Assembly: GCF_019331675.1 (NCBI RefSeq)
Contig: NZ_JAHBBJ010000008.1
Coordinates: forward strand, 62,001 to 126,000
DNA length: 64,000 nucleotides
Origin: Bifidobacterium miconisargentati
Lineage (GTDB): Bacteria > Actinomycetota > Actinomycetes > Actinomycetales > Bifidobacteriaceae
Direction: 5' to 3'
In this document: in pieces, positions 55,464 to 64,000 of the stretch
How positions within the stretch are numbered: the stretch's first letter is position 1
How the letters are laid out: every line of letters starts with the position of its first letter
Program-made: the position numbers and the translations under genes
Notes under the pieces: model-generated
What the model was told of the DNA's origin: nothing
The model's input: the letters and a program-made list of their open reading frames with translations, nothing else
Databases searched by the model: none

Positions 55464-57823
55464 TCGTCGGGATCCTTCTTACGGTTGAACTGACGCCACA
55501 GACCCACGATGCCCAGCAGCACCGCGAAGCCGATGATGATGAAGCCGCTCATGTCGCTGATGCGCATCACGCTGGTGATGGCGGTGTTCTGCACGTTGCC
55601 GAACGCCTGGCCGTTACGATCCGCCAGCGAGACATGGGCGACGGTGGAGCCTGAAGTGGAGACTCGGATGGTGAACGAGACCTGGGCCTCGCCGTTCGCC
55701 GGAATTTCGATGTCCGTGGTGCGCGAGGTCACGATCTGCATGGAATCGGTGATCGAATTGACCCTGACGCTCACCGCATACGGCAGTTTGTTGCTCACGG
55801 TCACCGGCATCTTCGCGGATTCGCTGAACACCGACACGGATTCCGAAGGCGTGATGGAGACCTTGCCGAGCAGGGTATCCGCCAACGCGCGGGTGGCGAC
55901 GGTCATGCGCTGACCGGTGTCCGTCTGCTGCGAACCGGACAGCGCGCGCAGGGCCATGCTGTCATGCGCAGCGAGCAGCGAGGCCACCCATGAGGTCGGG
56001 TCGCCGTTGCTGGCGGCCGTGGCCGCGGCGTCCTGCCGGGCCAGCGCCTGCGGATCGAGCGCGCTGATATCCACCACCGAGGAGACGTCGTCGGAATCCA
56101 CGCTGTGCTTGAGCACGGCACCGGCCAGACGCATGATGTCCTGGCGGCTGCCGGCCAGCTGCTTCAACGCCGTGCGGGCTGCGGACACCTGGGACTTGCC
56201 CGAATCGTCGAGATTCACCGTGTCGCTCACGCTGTACGGCTCGGCCTTGGCCATGGTCTCCAGATCCGTGAGATTGAGCCAGGAGGCCTGTTCGAGGGCA
56301 CCCATCACCTGATCGATCCAGACCGCGGAGCTGTCGCGGGAGAAGGTCATGAGCAGGTTGCGGGACGTGTAGGGCTGCTCCATCTGGTAGAACGCGCTCT
56401 GGGCGAGCAGGCGTGCGAGACGGCCGGCGTCGCTGGCCTCGCCGTTCGCGTCCTTGCTGGTGGGCTGGCCCTGGGCCAGTTTGCCGAGTTCCGCCTGCTC
56501 CTTGAGCACGGTCACGTCGCCGGCGTCCGTGTTCACCACGTAGGTGCCGGTATGCACGGTGTCCGACTGTTCGCTGTCGAACGAGGCGTCCGCGATCACC
56601 GTGGAGTACCCCTGTTCGCTGGCTTTGGTCAGGGCATCCAGCGACCAGCCGGCATTGCCCTGCCAGGCATACGTGCTGGTCTTGGCGGCGGACTGCATGT
56701 CCTCGCCCTCCTCGTCGGCGTACAGCGTCTGCGACTGGTCCGCGCTCCACTGGTCGTCCGTGACGCCGGCCTTGGCGTACGACTTGCCGCTGTCCAGCGC
56801 GGAGTACGTGGTGATGTCGAAGTCGGCGGGCTGCATCACGCCGTCCACGTCCGGGTCGATATCCGAGGCCTTGAGATACACCGGATCGGCCACCACCTGC
56901 AGTTTGCGATGGCGGTTCAGTGCCTGGGCCAGTGCCTGGGCGGCCGTCTCGTCCTGTTCGGACAGGGTGATGAGCTGGCCGCTGGCGTTGCTGTCGCCGG
57001 TGCCTGTGTCTTTCTCGTCCTTGTTCTCGCCCTTGCCGTTGGTGATGGTGCCGGGCTTGCCGCTGCTGGTGGCCGCGCCCTGCTTGGCATCGCCGGTGCC
57101 GGTATTGTCCGTGACGAGATTGTTGACGGCGGTGGCGTTGACCTGCCAGTTATCCGAGGTCAGCGGCATGGCCACCGTCAAACCCATGGCCGGCGTCTGC
57201 GCGGTGTTGAGCCCGTCCGGCGAGCGGGTCAAAAAACTAGTCAGATTGACCAATATTTGGTCGTTGACGATGTACGACAGAAGGAGCGGCTTCGGGCCCC
57301 ATGTCTCGATGACCTGCAGGGCGGGCCGGTCCGATGCCACGTCCAGGTTCACCGTCACGGTGCCACCGGCCGGGATCGCCGGCACGGTGACGTGCCCGAT
57401 CTCGTTCGGCGTGGGGATCGGCGCGGTGCCTTCCGCCCAGGACTGGATGTCCGCGCGGGAGATGAAGGTGAGCAGCGCATTGGTGCTGACTTCCAGCGTG
57501 CCGGACGCCGTGGGCTTGTCGCTGTTGTTGGCCACCATCACCTTGAGATGGAAGCCGGACGTATCGGTGACCACGGCGGTGCTCTGCTCGATGGTCAGGG
57601 ATTGCTTGGGACGGTCGCCGTTGTCGGCATCGGTACCATCGCCGGCATCATTATTGGTGTCGCCGGCGTCGGCGGTCGCGCTGGACCCGTTCTGATCGTC
57701 CGTTCCCTCCGCCCAGGCAGACACGGGGGAAAGCGGGGCCACCACCAGCGCCACCAGGGTCAGCATCGTGATCAGCACGCGCGCGAGGAGCCCGTGACGG
57801 CGGAATACTGCGGGTAGATTCAC
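55460..57823 (-). CDS. DUF6049 secreted, membrane-anchored protein
   Basis: A 787-residue protein: signal peptide (about 5-40, LLARVLITMLTLVALVVAPLSPVSAWA), a long extracellular region, and a C-terminal membrane helix (FIIIGFAVLLGIVGLWRQF) with a basic tail. It belongs to DUF6049, always found between the Nudix and murJ genes in actinobacteria (Rv3909 position). The role is unknown but linked to cell-wall assembly by context. GTG at 57823 gives a GTGA overlap with the Nudix stop and is preferred; the frame is open to 57862. Acidic Asp/Asn-rich stretch after the signal peptide. Confidence 0.88.
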   Translation of the reverse strand: MNLPAVFRRHGLLARVLITMLTLVALVVAPLSPVSAWAEGTDDQNGSSATADAGDTNNDAGDGTDADNGDRPKQSLTIEQSTAVVTDTSGFHLKVMVANNSDKPTASGTLEVSTNALLTFISRADIQSWAEGTAPIPTPNEIGHVTVPAIPAGGTVTVNLDVASDRPALQVIETWGPKPLLLSYIVNDQILVNLTSFLTRSPDGLNTAQTPAMGLTVAMPLTSDNWQVNATAVNNLVTDNTGTGDAKQGAATSSGKPGTITNGKGENKDEKDTGTGDSNASGQLITLSEQDETAAQALAQALNRHRKLQVVADPVYLKASDIDPDVDGVMQPADFDITTYSALDSGKSYAKAGVTDDQWSADQSQTLYADEEGEDMQSAAKTSTYAWQGNAGWSLDALTKASEQGYSTVIADASFDSEQSDTVHTGTYVVNTDAGDVTVLKEQAELGKLAQGQPTSKDANGEASDAGRLARLLAQSAFYQMEQPYTSRNLLMTFSRDSSAVWIDQVMGALEQASWLNLTDLETMAKAEPYSVSDTVNLDDSGKSQVSAARTALKQLAGSRQDIMRLAGAVLKHSVDSDDVSSVVDISALDPQALARQDAAATAASNGDPTSWVASLLAAHDSMALRALSGSQQTDTGQRMTVATRALADTLLGKVSITPSESVSVFSESAKMPVTVSNKLPYAVSVRVNSITDSMQIVTSRTTDIEIPANGEAQVSFTIRVSTSGSTVAHVSLADRNGQAFGNVQNTAITSVMRISDMSGFIIIGFAVLLGIVGLWRQFNRKKDPDE

Positions 57824-59169
57824 TCGTTTGCCTGCCTGTTCTTCTTCCTGGCGTACAACCATGCGATTTTCCGTTCGTTCGGGTAACTCAGCACGTCGTC
57901 CAAATCGTCGAACCGCACCCAGATGGCGTCCTCCGCCTCATGATCCGGATCGCCCTCCACGGTCAGTTCGCCGCCGGTCTGACGCAAGGCGAAATGATGC
58001 ACCAGTTTGTGCACACGCTGCGTGGTGCCGGTGAACCAGTAATCGATGGTGGCGATGGAGTCGATGACCTCGCCCAGGATGCCGGTCTCCTCGTGCACCT
58101 CGCGCACGGCGGTCTGCTGCGGGGTCTCACCCTTTTCGATATGGCCCTTGGGCAGACACCATTCGAGATGCCCGGACCGGGAGTGACGGGCGATGATGGC
58201 CACACGGTTCTGGTCGTCGAAGATCAGTCCGCCGGCCGAATATTCGCGCACCACTGGCAATTCCTGAGCATCCAGGGACGCGAACGTGGTGGGGCCGTCG
58301 GAGGTGCGGCGCTGCGGCATCATGGCCGGTGTGGGGCCGCTGGGAACCGAAGGCTGGGCCGGAGCGGGGACCGCGGTCCCCGTGCCTTGCGAGGCGCCGG
58401 CCAATCGTGCGGCCGCTGCCGCAGCGGCGATGCGTGCCGCCGGATTGGTGCCTTTGCGATTGCCTCTGCGGCCGCCGTTCTGCCCGTTGTTATGGCCGTT
58501 CTGTCCGGGGTGAGAGCCGCGCGTGTTCTGCCCGCGCCGGCCGAACACGCTGGCCGGTGTAGGGCCGCTGGGTTCGGCCTGTTCCGCTGCCGCGGGGGCC
58601 TGCGATTCAGGCAATTCCGGTGATTCGGGCGGCACCGGCAGTCCAGCGGCGGCAATCGGGTTCTCGACGGAATCGGACACGACCACGGCCGAATCGGCGG
58701 CATGCGGGGCCACGATGGCCTCGGCGCCGGCCTCCGCCACGATGCCGTCGGACTGGCCGGCGATGGTGCCGTTGGCGGTGGCGATGGTCACCATCGCACG
58801 CATGCCGAACACGGTCGCCGGCGTGGGCATCACCGGGGCCTGCGGGCGTGGCGACGCCGCTGCGGGGGAGCTGTCCACAAATGAATCGGAAGATGACCGC
58901 GATGCGGACGGCCTGTCGTTTCGGGCGTCCGAGCGGACGGCGGAAACGGGAGCCGCGGCCGCCGGAGCATCGGCGTCATCCGATTCGGCGCTGGACGATT
59001 GCGCGGCGGAAGCCGGGGCGCCATCGTGTGCATCGGCGGCGGAATCGGCGGAATGACGCGGAGTTTCGGACGTATACAGCAGCTGGTCTTGGGTACGGTT
59101 GTCCGCCGAATCTGGTGTTTGCCGCAGCATGCGGGCAAGGTCGGCGGGCGTAATCATATTCTCCACCAT
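57820..59169 (-). CDS. Nudix hydrolase with long disordered N-terminus
   Basis: A 449-residue protein: about 300 disordered residues, then a Nudix domain (about 305-440) with the Nudix box GHIEKGETPQQTAVREVHEETGILGE. The N-terminal part repeats the motif PTPAxVFGxR: MPTPATVFGMR, GPTPASVFGRR and GPTPAMMPQRR. The family position matches MutT4 next to pcnA; the substrate is unknown. ATG 59169 (MVENMITP) or ATG 59157 are the candidate starts. Divergent from pcnA and coupled to DUF6049. Confidence 0.88.
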   Translation of the reverse strand: MVENMITPADLARMLRQTPDSADNRTQDQLLYTSETPRHSADSAADAHDGAPASAAQSSSAESDDADAPAAAAPVSAVRSDARNDRPSASRSSSDSFVDSSPAAASPRPQAPVMPTPATVFGMRAMVTIATANGTIAGQSDGIVAEAGAEAIVAPHAADSAVVVSDSVENPIAAAGLPVPPESPELPESQAPAAAEQAEPSGPTPASVFGRRGQNTRGSHPGQNGHNNGQNGGRRGNRKGTNPAARIAAAAAAARLAGASQGTGTAVPAPAQPSVPSGPTPAMMPQRRTSDGPTTFASLDAQELPVVREYSAGGLIFDDQNRVAIIARHSRSGHLEWCLPKGHIEKGETPQQTAVREVHEETGILGEVIDSIATIDYWFTGTTQRVHKLVHHFALRQTGGELTVEGDPDHEAEDAIWVRFDDLDDVLSYPNERKIAWLYARKKNRQANE

Positions 59170-59244
59170 ACTCAACCCCGTGTGCAGGTGGGGTAACGGT
59201 ATGCTGGTAGGGCAGAAAAAACGTGATATGCGGGAGAGTGCCCA

Positions 59245-60663
59245 TTGGATTTCGAAGTGTGGCCCGAAGCCATCGAACTTGGTCGAATGTTCGCCGAGCA
59301 AGGCTATGAGCTGGCGTTGGTCGGCGGACCGGTCAGGGACCTGCTGCTGCACCGGCCCAGCCACGACCTCGACTTCTGCTCGTCTGCCCGGCCCGAACAG
59401 TTCGAGCCGATCCTGCGCCGCTGGGGGCACGACGGCTTCTGGGACATGGGCCGCAAGTTCGGCACGTTGGGTGCCATGCGTCGCCGCCCGGACGGCACCG
59501 AAGTCAAGGTGGAGGTGACCACCTACCGTTCGGACACCTATGATCCCGACTCCCGCAAGCCGGAGGTCAACTACGGTGACACGCTTGAAGGCGACCTCTC
59601 CCGTCGTGATTTCACGGTGAACGCGATGGCGCTGCGTGTGCCGGAACTGGAGTTCGTGGATCCGTTCGGCGGTGCGAGCGACCTCGCCAAGGGCGTGCTG
59701 CGTACGCCGGTGGATCCGCGTCAGTCCTTCGATGACGATCCGCTGCGTATGATGCGCGCCGTGCGGTTCGTGGCCCAGCTCGGTTTCCATATCGCGCCGG
59801 ACGCGGCCGAGGCCATCACCTCCATGCGCGACCGCATCGAGATCGTCTCCGCCGAGCGCGTGCGCGACGAACTGACCAAGCTGCTGCTGTCCGACCGGCC
59901 GCGCGCCGGCCTTGAAGCGCTGGTGGAATCCGGCCTCGCGGACATCGTCTTCCCCGAGATTCCGGCCCTGCAGCTGCAGATCGATGAGCACCACCGTCAC
60001 AAGGATGTGTTCGAGCACACAATGATCGTGCTGGAGCGCGCGATCGCGCTGGAAACCGGCCCGGACGGCCCGGTGCCGGCCCCCGACCTGACGCTACGTC
60101 TGGCGGCCGTGATGCACGACATCGGCAAGCCGAAGACCCGCCGGTTCGAGCCGGGCGGCAAGGTGAGCTTCCACCATCACGACGCGGTGGGCGCCAAGAT
60201 GACCCGCAAGCGTCTGAAGGCGCTGCGATTCGACCATCACATCGTGGAGGACGTGTCCGAACTGGTGAACATGCACCTGCGCTTCCACGGATATGTGGAC
60301 GAGCCGTGGACCGATTCGGCCGTGCGCCGCTACGTCAAGGACTCCGGCCACCTGTACGAGCGCCTCAACCGCCTCACCCGCGCGGACGCCACCACGCAGA
60401 ACAAGCGCAAGGCGCAGATCTTCTCCGACGCGATGGACGAGATGGAGGAGCGCGTGCGCGCGTTGAAGGAGAAGGAGGACTTCGACGCGATCCGCCCGGA
60501 TGTGGACGGCAACGAGATCATGGAGCTGCTGGGACTGGAACCCGGCCCCATGGTGGGCAAGGCCTACAAGCACATGCTCGACTATCGTCTCGATAACGGC
60601 CCGGTGGAACACGACGTCGCCGTGGCCGAACTGAAGCGCTGGTACGCCGAGGTGACGCAATAA
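59245..60663 (+). CDS. CCA tRNA nucleotidyltransferase (poly(A)-polymerase family)
   Basis: A 472-residue class II nucleotidyltransferase. The catalytic core LVGGPVRDLLLHRPSHDLDF carries the DxD metal site, a neck/body region follows, then an HD domain (HRHKDVFEHTMIVLERA, MHDIGKPKTR). Mature tRNAs without an encoded CCA, such as the tRNA-Ile here, need it. It starts with TTG at 59245, 8 bases after GGGAGAG. It is divergent from the Nudix gene, as in mycobacteria (pcnA). Confidence 0.94.
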   Translation: MDFEVWPEAIELGRMFAEQGYELALVGGPVRDLLLHRPSHDLDFCSSARPEQFEPILRRWGHDGFWDMGRKFGTLGAMRRRPDGTEVKVEVTTYRSDTYDPDSRKPEVNYGDTLEGDLSRRDFTVNAMALRVPELEFVDPFGGASDLAKGVLRTPVDPRQSFDDDPLRMMRAVRFVAQLGFHIAPDAAEAITSMRDRIEIVSAERVRDELTKLLLSDRPRAGLEALVESGLADIVFPEIPALQLQIDEHHRHKDVFEHTMIVLERAIALETGPDGPVPAPDLTLRLAAVMHDIGKPKTRRFEPGGKVSFHHHDAVGAKMTRKRLKALRFDHHIVEDVSELVNMHLRFHGYVDEPWTDSAVRRYVKDSGHLYERLNRLTRADATTQNKRKAQIFSDAMDEMEERVRALKEKEDFDAIRPDVDGNEIMELLGLEPGPMVGKAYKHMLDYRLDNGPVEHDVAVAELKRWYAEVTQ

Positions 60664-60670
60664 AAAGAGG

Positions 60671-60892
60671 AATCGGCCTTTGGCCGATAGAGTATTCCGC
60701 AAGCTTATGCTTGCGGTTCTTCTCTCCTTTCGTCATCGCTTCGCGATGCCACCTCCCTCGTCAGAGGGAGGCAAGGTGTATACGTGTAGGTTCTCGGCCC
60801 CCTCTGACGAGGGGGCTCCCGGCGAAGCCGGGTGGGGGAGAGAAGAGAAGTGGTCATAAGACCGCGGAATACTCTATCGGCCAAAGGCCGAT
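60671..60892. repeat. Convergent double copy of the four-hairpin repeat
   Basis: H4 AATCGGCCTTTGGCCGAT (60671-60688), H3 CCGCAAGCTTATGCTTGCGG (60697-60716), H2 CATCGCTTCGCGATG (60734-60748), H1 (60752-60771), about 25 bases, H1' (60797-60816), H2' CCCGGCGAAGCCGGG (60818-60832), a GGTC-ATAA-GACC hairpin (60852-60863) in the H3' place, and H4' ATCGGCCAAAGGCCGAT (60876-60892). It sits just after the convergent pcnA stop. No gene lies inside. Confidence 0.85.
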
Positions 60893-60915
60893 TCCGTTAC
60901 TTACTGCTATTTTAT

Positions 60916-61587
60916 TTACTGCTGCTGGGTCTGCTGGGCCGTGTAGGCGGTGTGATCGGTGTCGGCCGGCAGGTTGGTCATCTTGTCGGCGGCCTTGCAG
61001 CCTTCGATGCTGGTGATTTCCTTGCCTTCCTGCGGTGAGGCGTTCGTATCCTGCAGGTCGGTGAAGGTGGCGCCGAGCACCACGTCGATGAGCTGGTCCT
61101 CACGGGCCGTCATGATCATCGTGGCATCGGTGAAGTTGCCGGCCAGCGTGTACGCCTCGTTCACGGCGTTCTTGCCGAAGTAGATGGTGGTGCGTTCCAC
61201 GTCCGTCTTGGCCACCATCACCTTGCCCTTCTTGACCTGGTAGTTGCCGATGAACTGCACGCTGAAGCCGCGCTTGGTCAGCGCGTTGCCCACGGCCGAG
61301 GCGAATCCGAGATGACCGGTGCCGTTGAGCACCTGGATACCCACGGAGCCGTTGGCCACGTACTTGGCCTTGCCGTCCTTGCCCTTGACTGCGCAAGGGG
61401 CGGCGTTGCCGTAATTCGGCTCGGTGGTGGGCGTCACGTACGCGCCCAGTCCGAACACATGGAAGTTGAACAGCAGCGAGACGACCATGATGACCGCCAG
61501 CGCCGCGCCGGTGATGGAGAATACGACGGTCTGACGGTGGCGTACATACGCCTTGCGAGCCTCACGTTCGTCTACCTGTTGCGTCAT
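60916..61587 (-). CDS. LytR C-terminal-domain membrane protein
   Basis: A 223-residue protein: cytoplasmic basic stretch, one membrane helix (about 22-45), and a LytR_C domain (about 80-195; VANGSVGIQVLNGTGHLGFASAVGNALTKRGFSV opens the fold). Members are extracytoplasmic and often linked to cell-wall-associated LytR-CpsA-Psr proteins, but the enzyme domain is absent here. It is leftward, upstream of a repeat pair. Confidence 0.87.
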   Translation of the reverse strand: MTQQVDEREARKAYVRHRQTVVFSITGAALAVIMVVSLLFNFHVFGLGAYVTPTTEPNYGNAAPCAVKGKDGKAKYVANGSVGIQVLNGTGHLGFASAVGNALTKRGFSVQFIGNYQVKKGKVMVAKTDVERTTIYFGKNAVNEAYTLAGNFTDATMIMTAREDQLIDVVLGATFTDLQDTNASPQEGKEITSIEGCKAADKMTNLPADTDHTAYTAQQTQQQ

Positions 61588-61632
61588 CGTTCGACTTCCT
61601 TCTGGGTCCTATGGCTTGTTGCTACCTTAGCG

Positions 61633-62613
61633 TCACTGGCTGACGCGCACGAGCGGTTTGGCTGGTGCCTTGGCGCGGATGATGCGGTCCACCAGACCGT
61701 CCGCACGCCAGGCGTCGATCACGCGCTGCGCGGCCGCCCCGCCATCCACGAACGCCACCACCGACGGGCCCGATCCGGACACGAACGCATGCCGTGCGCC
61801 CGCCTGCGCCGCGGCGTCGACCGCCCGGCCACTGCGTGGATGCAGATTGATCGCGGCGGCCTGGAGATGATTCCGGTCGCCCTCGCCGGCGCCCACCGCA
61901 TCGAACGTGCGGTACACCTCGGGCGTGCTCAGCTGCGACTGATAGGCGCCCACCAGCACATCCCCGGCAAAGCCTTGGGCCGCAAGCTCGCGCCCCCGCG
62001 GGCTGTCCGGCGTGATGTCCTCGATGCGTTCGCCGTATCCGGTGCCGTGAGCGAATCCGCCGGCCACGCAGAACGGCATATCCGCGCCCAACGTGGCGGC
62101 GATCGCACGCAGCCGGTCGACGGGCCAATCGAGATCCCACAGTCGGTTGACGGCCAGCAGCGTGGCCGCGGCATCCGCCGAACCGCCGCCGAGACCGGCC
62201 CCCACGGGAATGCGCTTGGTGATGGTCAACGCCACATCCGGATCCCGTCCGGCGGCCTCGGCCATGGCGAACAGGGCCAAGACCGCGTGATTGCGGCGCA
62301 TATCACTGCTGGATGCGGCCAGATCGCCCAGATGCGTGCCCTCGATGTCCAGCGAGAATCCCGCGCCCGGATACTTGGCGGTGGCGGTCACCGTGTCGTA
62401 CACGCCCACCGCGCAGTACACGGTGTCCAGGGCATGCCTGCCGCCCCACTCGTCATGCGTGGGCCCCACTTCAAGCGTGAGGTTCGTCTTGGCCGGGCAA
62501 TCGACGCTCACCGTCATCGCGCCGGCCGGAGTCTGCGCCAGTTCGTCCTTGGTGAGATGCTGTGCCGCGCGATGCTGCGTCGCACGCGGACGGGTCAGTA
62601 CCGGGCTCATCAT
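61633..62613 (-). CDS. ispE: 4-diphosphocytidyl-2-C-methyl-D-erythritol kinase
   Basis: A 326-residue GHMP kinase of the MEP isoprenoid pathway. KTNLTLEVG (about 42-50) and the glycine-rich loop PVGAGLGGGSADAAATL (about 138-154) are present, with SGSGPSVVAFV in the third motif. The first about 30 residues are an extension; MTVSVDCPAKTNL at residue 33 starts the usual core. It overlaps the ksgA stop by 4 bases (ATGA), typical of the actinobacterial ksgA-ispE pair. Confidence 0.95.
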   Translation of the reverse strand: MMSPVLTRPRATQHRAAQHLTKDELAQTPAGAMTVSVDCPAKTNLTLEVGPTHDEWGGRHALDTVYCAVGVYDTVTATAKYPGAGFSLDIEGTHLGDLAASSSDMRRNHAVLALFAMAEAAGRDPDVALTITKRIPVGAGLGGGSADAAATLLAVNRLWDLDWPVDRLRAIAATLGADMPFCVAGGFAHGTGYGERIEDITPDSPRGRELAAQGFAGDVLVGAYQSQLSTPEVYRTFDAVGAGEGDRNHLQAAAINLHPRSGRAVDAAAQAGARHAFVSGSGPSVVAFVDGGAAAQRVIDAWRADGLVDRIIRAKAPAKPLVRVSQ

Positions 62614-63572
62614 GCCGCCCCGCCCTGCGTCGCCTGGGATCGGCCGTTGTACTGGTCCAGCGCCTTGGCCAATGCGGCGAACTCGTCGATGGTCAGGGTC
62701 TCGCCGCGCCGCGTGGCGTCGATGCCGGCGGCCTCGAACACCTCGGCGGGCACCATATGCTTCAATGCGGCGTGCAGCGTCTTGCGGCGCTGGCCGAACG
62801 CGGCATCGATGAGCTGGAACGTGAGCTCGCGCGGGGCCGCATCCGGACCGGTACCGGGGGCCGAGGCATCGTCCGCGGCATAACGGGTGAACTTCACCAG
62901 CGCGGAATCCACGTTCGGGGCCGGCCAGAACACGTTGCGGCCGATCGTGCCCACGCGCTCGGCGGTGCCGTACCAGGCGAGCTTCACGCTCGGCGTGCCG
63001 TAGATCTTGGAGCCGGGTTTGGCGGACAGGCGGTCGGCCACCTCCTTCTGCACCATCACCAGGAACGAGCCGAGGTTATCGAACCGCTCCAGCAGGGTGA
63101 GCAGAATCGGCGTGGCCACGTTGTACGGCAGGTTGGCCACCAGCGTGAACGATTGGTCATCGTTGAAATCCGGCACGTTCTCGGGCGTCACGGTCAGGGC
63201 GTCCCGGTTGACCACGGCCAGACGACCGGAAGCCTCGGGCATGAACTCGGCCACGGTGTCCGGCAGGCGTTCGGCCAGCGGCGGGTCGATCTCCACCGCG
63301 GTCATCGAAGCGCCGGTTTCCAGGATCGCCAAGGTCAGCGAGCCGAGGCCAGGACCCACCTCCATGACGTGATCATTGGCGGTCACGCCCGCCTCGCGGA
63401 CGATGCGACGGACCGTGCCCGGGTCGATCACGAAGTTCTGCCCGAACTTCTTGGTGGGGCTCACGCCGGCTTCGGCCGCGATGCGGCGGATGTCGGCCGC
63501 GCCCAACAGGTGCCCGGCCGGCTGGTTGCCGGCGTCCTGTCCGGTCTGCGCGGTGGTGGTTTCGTTGTTCAT
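62610..63572 (-). CDS. ksgA: 16S rRNA dimethyladenosine transferase (RsmA/KsgA)
   Basis: A 320-residue SAM-dependent enzyme that dimethylates two adenines near the 3' end of 16S rRNA. KKFGQNFVID, the SAM motif EVGPGLGSLTLAI and catalytic NLPYNVATPIL are present. AAGGGACAG precedes ATG 63572. It sits between the rpfB-like gene and ispE, as in mycobacteria (rpfB-ksgA-ispE). Confidence 0.95.
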   Translation of the reverse strand: MNNETTTAQTGQDAGNQPAGHLLGAADIRRIAAEAGVSPTKKFGQNFVIDPGTVRRIVREAGVTANDHVMEVGPGLGSLTLAILETGASMTAVEIDPPLAERLPDTVAEFMPEASGRLAVVNRDALTVTPENVPDFNDDQSFTLVANLPYNVATPILLTLLERFDNLGSFLVMVQKEVADRLSAKPGSKIYGTPSVKLAWYGTAERVGTIGRNVFWPAPNVDSALVKFTRYAADDASAPGTGPDAAPRELTFQLIDAAFGQRRKTLHAALKHMVPAEVFEAAGIDATRRGETLTIDEFAALAKALDQYNGRSQATQGGAA

Positions 63573-63677
63573 ACGCTGTCCCTTATGCCTTGGTGGTTGC
63601 CGTGGTGTTCCGGCGATGCTGTGTTGTGGTTGCGCCCGATGCGATTGGTCGTCGCCGTTTCGGTTATCGTCCGGCGG

Positions 63678-64000
63678 TCAGTACCAGCCGACGTCTTCGG
63701 AATGCTGCCAGGCCACCGACGGGCTGCCGTACCGCTCGGCGATGTACGCCAGTCCCCAGTCGATCTGCACGGCGGCGTCGTCACGGTAGTTGGCGCCGAA
63801 CGTGGCCATCTTGTCGGCCGGCAGGGCCTGCGGGATGCCGTACGCGCCGGAGGAGGCGTTCTCGGCGTACCACAGCCAGCTTGACTCGCGCGTCCACAGC
63901 TTGACCAGGCAATCCCATTCGTTGCCGGTCCAGCCGCGCTGGGCCGCCGCTCCTGCCGCATAGGCCTGGGCTTGCGCCGGGGTCGGATGCCAGAGTCGGC
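63678..64000 (-). CDS. C-terminal end of a secreted transglycosylase-like (RpfB-type) protein
   Basis: The leftward frame from the window edge to the TGA at 63678-63680 codes for 106 residues without a start in view. It ends ...CLVKLWTRESSWLWYAENASSGAYGIPQALPADKMATFGANY, then VQIDWGLAYIAERYGSPSVAWQHSEDVGWY. ESSW with a following GIPQAL is the lysozyme-like transglycosylase catalytic region, and the end is typical of resuscitation-promoting or SLT-like proteins. Gene order next to ksgA supports an RpfB-like gene. The rest of the protein, including any DUF348 or G5 domains, is outside the window. Confidence 0.85.
   Translation of the reverse strand, partial: RLWHPTPAQAQAYAAGAAAQRGWTGNEWDCLVKLWTRESSWLWYAENASSGAYGIPQALPADKMATFGANYRDDAAVQIDWGLAYIAERYGSPSVAWQHSEDVGWY

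Noticed and set aside
56105..57817. A 570-codon plus-strand open frame
   Set aside because: It is antisense to the DUF6049 gene, which has a signal peptide, a membrane anchor and the right synteny.

Overview
The window is a chromosomal segment of a high-GC Gram-positive actinobacterium, almost certainly a Bifidobacterium. Three things point there. The gene order around the replication origin is actinobacterial (rpfB-ksgA-ispE, pcnA / Nudix-DUF6049-murJ-trxB, parB-parA-rsmG-jag-yidC-yidD-rnpA-rpmH / dnaA-dnaN-recF-DUF721-gyrB-gyrA-DUF3566). The carbohydrate genes (GH42 and GH2 beta-galactosidases, many LacI regulators, a gluconate cluster) are of bifidobacterial type. The protein sequences match that genus as I know it. 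The species is not assigned.

Layout. 1-7 kb: start of a cut-off gene, ahpC, beta-carbonic anhydrase, an FHA-FHA-ABC transporter fusion, a CNNM/CorC membrane protein and dps. 7-12 kb: a small inverted-repeat element (MITE-like, with 8-bp target duplication), then a galactoside operon (MFS transporter, GH42 beta-galactosidase) with a divergent LacI regulator. 12.6-16.8 kb: gluconate uptake and oxidation (gntP, gntK, gnd) with a divergent GntR/FCD regulator. 16.8-20.2 kb: YgjP-type metallopeptidase, an acyltransferase-like protein, tRNA-Ile and tRNA-Ala, and a DUF5692-like membrane protein behind a strong promoter with two palindromic operators. 20.5-25.5 kb: aminotransferase with a divergent Lrp/AsnC regulator, NADP-type glutamate dehydrogenase, and a VanZ-RDD membrane protein. 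25.7-31.5 kb: GH2 beta-galactosidase and two LacI regulators. 31.8-43 kb: the gyrA/gyrB/DUF721/recF/dnaN/dnaA leftward block with oriC between dnaN and dnaA. 43.2-49.4 kb: the rightward rpmH to parB block with parS sites and further DnaA-box clusters. 49.5-64 kb: trxB, a DUF559 nuclease-fold gene bracketed by inverted repeats, a MurJ-pseudokinase fusion, DUF6049, Nudix, pcnA, a LytR_C protein, ispE, ksgA and the end of an rpfB-like gene.

How it works together. The core block couples initiation (dnaA, dnaN, DnaA boxes), supercoiling (gyrAB), segregation (parAB, four parS sites), ribosome and RNase P production and membrane insertion. The murJ block handles lipid II flipping and thiol redox. 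The accessory genes feed galactosides and gluconate into central metabolism under LacI and GntR control.

The most unusual feature is a dispersed family of hairpin repeats in intergenic regions. Full copies carry four hairpins in a fixed order, and stem changes are often compensated. Two copies lie in inverted orientation around the DUF559 gene, which suggests, but does not prove, a nuclease-mobilised repeat system. Several other intergenic gaps hold palindromes private to that locus.
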